Part shown: piece after piece, positions 59,090-64,000 of the stretch
How positions within the stretch are numbered: the stretch's first letter is position 1
Layout of the letters: every line of letters begins with the position of its first letter
Assembly: GCA_964017185.1 (NCBI GenBank)
Contig: OZ024870.1
Location: forward strand, 56,422,312-56,486,311
Length of the DNA: 64,000 bases
DNA from: Rugalucina vietnamica
Taxonomy: Eukaryota; Mollusca; Bivalvia; Lucinida; Lucinidae
Direction of reading: 5' to 3'
Notes under the pieces: model-generated
What the model was told of the DNA's origin: nothing
The model's database searches: none
The model's input: only the letters and a program-made list of their open reading frames with translations
Made by a program: the position numbers and the translations under genes

Positions 59090-59159
59090 TGTACTTAAAC
59101 GTGATTCAACAAACCACGGTTCCATTAATTCCAAACAACAAGTCTCTAAATTTAACATT

Positions 59160-59430
59160 ACCATGTCATTGCTAATGGCAGTTTTAATTTGCCTTCGTCA
59201 ACAAACAATTAATCAACATGCTTTTAACCCATATTTGACGAATGAATTTTCCCATCACTATCATTTGGTTGAGTCCACTTTGATTTTTAGGGGCATCAGG
59301 AGTGATTTTTCATTTCTATACAATTTTTCGATGAATTTCTCTAAGCAAACAGAATAGCCCCAGATGGGACGCCGCGTTCTGCGGCGTCACATCTGGGGCT
59401 ATTCTGTTTGCCTTTGTCCCATAAAAGGGA
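59160..59430 (-). repeat. Family H repeat, copy 2
   Basis: Reverse-complement relative of 50700-50940. It contains a near-perfect hairpin at 59345-59411. Short frames here are translated repeat. Confidence 0.65.
59345..59411. repeat. 31-bp-arm hairpin in family H
   Basis: gcaaacagaatagccccaga... and its mirror ...tctggggctattctgtttgc flank gttct. 30 of 31 positions pair, with the single mismatch in the gggac/gtcac part. The copy at 50750-50830 has the same layout with more mismatches. Confidence 0.9.
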
Positions 59431-59703
59431 CGCCAGGCTTAAATGAGTTATTGTTCTAATAAGACGTCAGATTTTCTGGAGCGGAATGTTGTGAATACTA
59501 CAAGCAAGATCAATGAAATGATTCCAAGAAAAGGTTGTATTCAAATGTAATGTAAAAGATAAAGTACCGTATAGGGTAGAGCCCAAGCGCATGCTTCGGT
59601 CCACAGCCAACGCAGTTTTATTTGTTTCTCTATTGCTGTCTGTTAACATCAGCGTACATAATGGTACCCGGCATGGAGGCGAAGGACGACTTGTAGTTTT
59701 GCA

Positions 59704-59877
59704 TTTATGTATACCCCTGTAAACCCCAAGTTTTACTATATAAAAGTGGTGCATAAGGGGATATATATCTAAAAGACATGTTGTCATGAATTTATGTATA
59801 CCCCTGTAAACCCCCAGTTTTACTATATAAAAGTGGTGTATAAGGGGGTATATATCTAAAAGACATGTTTTCGTGAT
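59704..59877 (+). repeat. Two tandem half copies of family D
   Basis: 'tttatgtatacccctgtaaa' to 'aagacatgttgtcatgaa' (59704-59790) is repeated at 59791-59877 with few changes. Only the right arm of D is present in each. Confidence 0.8.
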
Positions 59878-60180
59878 AAGATAGTTATGCGTTGGTTTAG
59901 AAACGCAGGAAAGCTACACTTTTGGCTAGGAGTATACTTTAAGATGTTCTGACATATTTACATAACAAATGGCTGTTTAAACTAACAATGAATAAACTTA
60001 AAGCAGGCGTACTTTGTTCTCCATATTCATGTTGCTTATCAGTTTGAAAACAGTAAGAAGCAATAACCTGTTTATGTTCTTATTTCACTGATACCGATAT
60101 CTCAGTTGCACTTCTTCCAAGAATGGATAAGACTTTTTCAACAAAACTTAAAAAAAATCTTCGTAGTGTTCTCTAAGTCG

Positions 60181-60217
60181 GTTGCGCCTTTTCCTGATCT
60201 TTGCCTACTTGTACCTT
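60181..60217 (+). mobile_element. Family A tail, about 37 bp
   Basis: 'gttgcgccttttcctgatct' to 'cctacttgtacctta', the shortest member of the truncation series. Compared with 53000-53030 in F copy 1, it replaced about 22 bp of target. Confidence 0.7.
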
Positions 60218-61279
60218 ATTAAACAGTTACATGCTAATGAACGTACACAGTCTGACGTAATTTGAACGTGGACAAAGGAGCATAAAACTGCAGAATGATT
60301 TTGATGTGTTCATTTTCATTTTCTCACTTGCACTGACGTACCTCAATTATCCAATCTAAAGAAGATAGAGCACTAATAACTAAACCATATTTGGATCCGT
60401 GTTTATCTACACTAATTAATCATTACTCAACTGAAAATTTAGCAACTTGCACATAGTGTTATTTTGATAAAAGTTTTTGTTTGAAATTCTCTTTCATTTT
60501 AGATGCATTAGAGTGCATTAGTGTCCGTCCGTTCGTAATTGCTTCGTTTCGCTCCCTTGCTTGAGTGAATTTCGTCCGATTTGTTTGTTTTGTTTTTTTT
60601 TGCGAACTTTGTATAAGAGTTGATATCTGACCCCTGATTTCTTTAAATAATTTTTCTATCTTCAGCATCTTTTGGTCAATTTTCTCCAAACTTTGCATGA
60701 GAGTTGAAATAAAGAAAGAGCACTATGGGTTTGCTGAATATTTGTAATATTTTAAATTTATTTAAATGGTAATATAAAACTGAATACTTAATTATTATAA
60801 CAAAGTCACTTTCTAAATTTCAGCCTCGTGTAATACACTACCAATTTTCTCATTAATTTTATATTGCTCGATACTTATCAATCTGTTATCAGACTTGATT
60901 TCTGATTTCCTCTCCTCACTTTCTTTTGAGCCGCAGAGCAAACGTTCTAACCAATTTAGGTTGCGTCAAAATTGAAGACATGCATATGCACGTATCAGCC
61001 TGCACTTGCAATCACCCGAACCACTGTGTTAAGTGGCTAGCAAACAAATGGTCTTAACTTTCTCCATGTTACTAATAAAGACGTTCAACATGATCGGTCA
61101 TTGACACAGAATACACAACTAGGGTCCAATTTCAACCCAAAGCTAATCACTCTGGTTCCCTAACTCGGCGGCTTATTAGCACTAAATCAACACTTCAAAA
61201 TTAAGCTGAAGAATTTTGTAAGCATAACAGTAGAAATCGATTAACAAGTGGTGGAGATTCGCTACATCATGAGAAACCC

Positions 61280-61490
61280 GGATTTTGCCTATGCAAAATC
61301 AAAGTCGTAGATCAGCTGTGCAGTAACTGTACAGCTGATCAGCGCATTTGTTTTCACTACACGGATAGTAAAAGTCCGCTTGTACCTATTTCCAAACTTT
61401 AAACGTTCTAGCCCTCTTCTGTAGATGTACAGGCCGGTTTGTGCGAGACCTGGTCGGGAACACGAAGACCGGGGCTCTCGCGTCGCAACA
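61280..61490 (+). repeat. Family E dispersed segment with inverted repeat
   Basis: Contains gatcagctgtgcag / gtacagctgatc (61310-61340), 'ttgttttcactacacggata' and 'gacctggtcgggaacacg'. Related to 28835-28960 and 33411-33790. Confidence 0.65.
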
Positions 61491-61677
61491 TTATCACAAG
61501 GCAGTCGAGAAGAACAGAACCAGAATTGATATCGAGTAATCAAAATGCCAATTTGTATCTACTCACTTCATGCTTTATTTGTTGCTTCAACAGTAGAAAG
61601 ATGGTCATACGGAGTGCTTGAAGGCGAGAATTGTGTAAATGTACCTGTACATCAAATACCAAGTAACTCCCCACGAG

Positions 61678-62690
61678 AAAGGTACAAGTAGGCAATGATC
61701 AGGAAATGGTGCAATAAGAAAGAAATTCCCACTTCATAAGCCGAGGGGTGGAAAAAAAACTAAAAAGACACATAGGTACGTATACAAGGAAAACAAAGGC
61801 ACTTAGGTACGTATACAAGGAAAACATATAGTAAGCCGAGTTAGCAGCTATTCCCCAATAGGCGGCCACTCAGTTACCAAAACTGAACTAAAATATGAAA
61901 ATGTACATAAGGCTCAAACAGCACAAAAATTCGACTCCAAAACACAAAACATTAAGAACCACACAGAAGTGTCGCCTTGGAACTATCAGTAATAAAAAAT
62001 TACTGTGGGGTTAAACCGGTTTTACTGGTCCTTACCTCACCCTCATCTTCTGCAGTGGTTCACAACATTTAGTTAGTTGTTCGGTCCTCGTGGTGAATCT
62101 CTAACTAGTCAATGAATCAAACGAATAAATCATGATAATCACCCTGATGAATCAAGAACGAGGACTCAACAGATTCAGTAAGCTGCCCGACGATGGAGAT
62201 CCCTGGGCGCCGAATAATTTACTGAAGCCCGGAGCAAAAAAAAAACCACACCAGTTGAACCAACAAACAAGAAGCTCAGGCCCCAACCGACTATCATGAA
62301 TAGCTTTATGTTGGGGCCATCATAGAGTCTGACGCCCGACCCACTGGCGTGTAATTCAAGAAGGCAGCAAAGTTATCAACTATGATTAGGTTAAAAACTA
62401 AGCATGCAGACTGTCGCATAAAATTCAAGTTATAACCTATTCGTCTGTACCGTGTTATGATTTTTCTTAATTGAAAAGAAAAATCATACTTTCCTGTAAG
62501 TTTCTTAAATTTGTAAACCAATTTACCATTAAATTCTGGTTCCGAAAGGCCCTCACGTAAAAGCGTCGTTAGACCAACATTAAATTTGGAAATCAACTCA
62601 TAGTGTCTGCGATAAAATTTAGAAAATGTTTTTCGAAGTTTATGATACCGATAGCCCTGCTGGAGAAGTTCGGCTGTTAACATTTATTTT
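61678..62690 (-). mobile_element. Family A retroelement 3' fragment, longest copy
   Basis: Minus strand: a coding tail from about 62690 to the stop at 62306, then about 630 bp of untranslated tail to 'ttgcctacttgtacctttc' at 61678. F copy 1 (near 56720) is continuous at this position. It is the reference for the coding content of family A. Confidence 0.8.
62306..62683 (-). pseudogene. C-terminal remnant of a retroelement protein (family A)
   Basis: 125 codons ending VGRASDSMMAPT. The sequence is basic and Tyr/Arg-rich, with KTFSKFYRRHYELISKFNVG and GLSEPEFNGKLVYKFKKL. From memory it resembles the C-terminal region of reverse-transcriptase-like proteins common in marine invertebrate genomes, but I could not check this, and no catalytic motif is within this part. 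The N-terminal bulk is missing because the element is 5'-truncated, so it is not a functional gene. Damaged versions of the same tail occur at 3231-3334 (early stop) and 51993-52155 (frameshift). Confidence 0.6.
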
Positions 62691-63190
62691 GCGCGTTGAA
62701 GTCTGCTACATGATTGCAGACTCTAGCAAACCTAATAAGTTGGGAAATGTATACACCATACGAAGCACGGCGAGGAACGTCACCATCCAAAAACGGAAAA
62801 TTTACTATATCAAAATGTCATCGCGTATATCATAAATCTTGGAAGAATCAAATCCATTTGCAATAGAATGATTTATCATTCAATGCGACTGTCCAACTAG
62901 TAAAATAAGCATCAGGTCTCGATAAAACAACTCGAATCTGGATGACGTTAGCGATAATTGCGTGAACGCCATTCAGGCGCGGATATATCCAAATCAACAC
63001 GCAAATTGGCTCAATTCTGACGAACACACGCACATACATGTACATGTATATGACATGCAAGCACTTTTTTATCGATCCAATGTCATATCCACCCGTGGTT
63101 CATACGTACATTTATACTGATCAAAAAGGAAACTAATCACGCGATCAGCTCCAAACCTGCATCTCACTGAGTTATAAGCTGCTACAATAC

Positions 63191-63285
63191 ATGCAACATC
63201 GAGATCTTCATGCAACATCGAGATCTTCATGCAACATCGAGATATTCATCCAACATCGAGCTCTTCATGCAACATCGAGATCTAC
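63191..63285 (+). repeat. 19-bp minisatellite, five units
   Basis: Five consecutive copies of atgcaacatcgagatcttc with one or two changes in the later units. The parallel place in F copy 1 (about 57105-57125) has a single 'gcaacatcgac' unit. Confidence 0.95.
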
Positions 63286-63370
63286 AACACGTCCTACACA
63301 TTCATCGTAGAAATCTAGTCATTTTCGACGGTCATTCTGCTCTTGCTCTGATTTGATTATAACAGTATAA

Positions 63371-64000
63371 ATTAAATTTCGGTGTCAGACTTAAGGTTCG
63401 CAGCTTTGGATCGTATATCGTATCAGATCCTAGTACTGTACAGGTATATGCGATTATGTTGAACGAGTGTTCCCTTATAAGAGCACTCATAATCCAACAT
63501 TGCTAAATTTGGCTTGTCGTTGATGTGGCGCAGTACCAAAACGTCATGGGAAAATTATTTACATGCTTTAATTTAGAAACAACAATATAAAAATGCTAAA
63601 AAATAAAAAAAATAATCACATTTACAGCCGCCGGAAGCAAGCATCATTTACCGACTCTGAATACATATATGCCATATATGTGCTCCTTTCAACACCTCAA
63701 TTAAAATGCAAAATTATGCCTTAATTAAATTAATTCATGAACATTTACTCAAGTTACCATTTTGTCAACTGAGACGTGAGCAAATAAAGGATCAGGGAAT
63801 ATTTCTTTAGTGAGATTGCCCAAGAAAATTTGAAAATCTCAAGTTCCAGGCACTTAAATGAAGTTTACTGCAGTGGCAAAATAAGTGTCTATTGTATTTA
63901 GACATGTAATGTTGAAGGTAAGTCGAGAAGTGACTTCTTTAAAAATTGGACAAAATCTTTGAATTTAATAAAGGATCATATAGGAAATTAGGAAACTTTT
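63371..64000. other. No recognised feature
   Basis: AT-rich sequence to the end of the window. There is no frame of note and no repeat partner was seen. Confidence 0.5.

Larger units (their letters stand above)
57201..59159. other. Low-repeat interval, no firm gene
   Basis: Only short frames (for example 71 codons, minus strand, 58107-58322). One short A tail lies at 57968-58068 and a poly(A) tract at 59068-59089. No homologous stretch was noticed elsewhere in the window. Confidence 0.45.
59878..63370 (+). repeat. Block F, copy 2
   Basis: Parallels 52660-57200 (landmarks given there). It lacks the 53330-54300 interval and the 700-bp event. It is interrupted by a short A tail (60181-60217), a family E segment (61280-61490) and a long A fragment on the minus strand (61678-62690). 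A minus-strand frame of 79 codons (60459-60698) is repeat sequence. Confidence 0.73.

Noticed and set aside
1..64000. CRISPR array or bacterial operon
   Set aside because: The tandem repeats lack regular unique spacers, and the SINEs, LINE and AT-rich non-coding sequence are eukaryotic.

Overview
The window looks like intergenic or intronic DNA from an animal nuclear genome, probably a marine mollusc and most likely a bivalve. The clues are tRNA-derived SINEs whose 3' parts end in a 'gacgttaaac'-like motif, V-like SINE cores ('ccttgagcaaggcac'), a Jockey/CR1-type LINE, mollusc-style dispersed repeats and AT-rich sequence without operons. The species is inference. I found no host protein-coding gene and no intact tRNA, rRNA or CRISPR array. 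The only long reading frame is the endonuclease/reverse transcriptase of one LINE.

Layout. 1-634 is the end of a dispersed repeat (family G). 1136-1316 is a clean SINE with a 10-bp target duplication. From about 2100 a long repeat, 'B', recurs five times (2100-6590, 7340-13075, 13506-17478, 30840-33240, 35806-43560). The last three copies alternate with copies of a second block, 'C' (17479-30830, 33241-35130, 45780-49490). Another duplicated block, 'F', fills 52660-57200 and 59880-63370.

Insertions in the blocks can be resolved because another copy supplies the empty site. B2 carries a tandem array of 465-bp units (10045-12211). The first C block carries a retroelement tail split by a 4.47-kb element with inverted ends (17902-22371), then a 5.7-kb LINE with a 14-bp target duplication (22776-28485). 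B5 carries a 5.3-kb structure (36097-41410) that resolves into a 2.65-kb TA-flanked DNA transposon with a second copy of itself inserted in opposite orientation.

Two small families run through the window. Family A has a common 3' end and variable 5' truncation; its longest copy (61678-62690) ends in a C-terminal coding remnant, so I read it as the 3' part of a retroelement. Family D is a palindromic, hairpin-forming element of about 285 bp found at some ten sites. Nothing here forms a gene pathway. The interest is in the nested history of insertions, the self-nested transposon, the truncation series, and short conserved reading frames inside block B.
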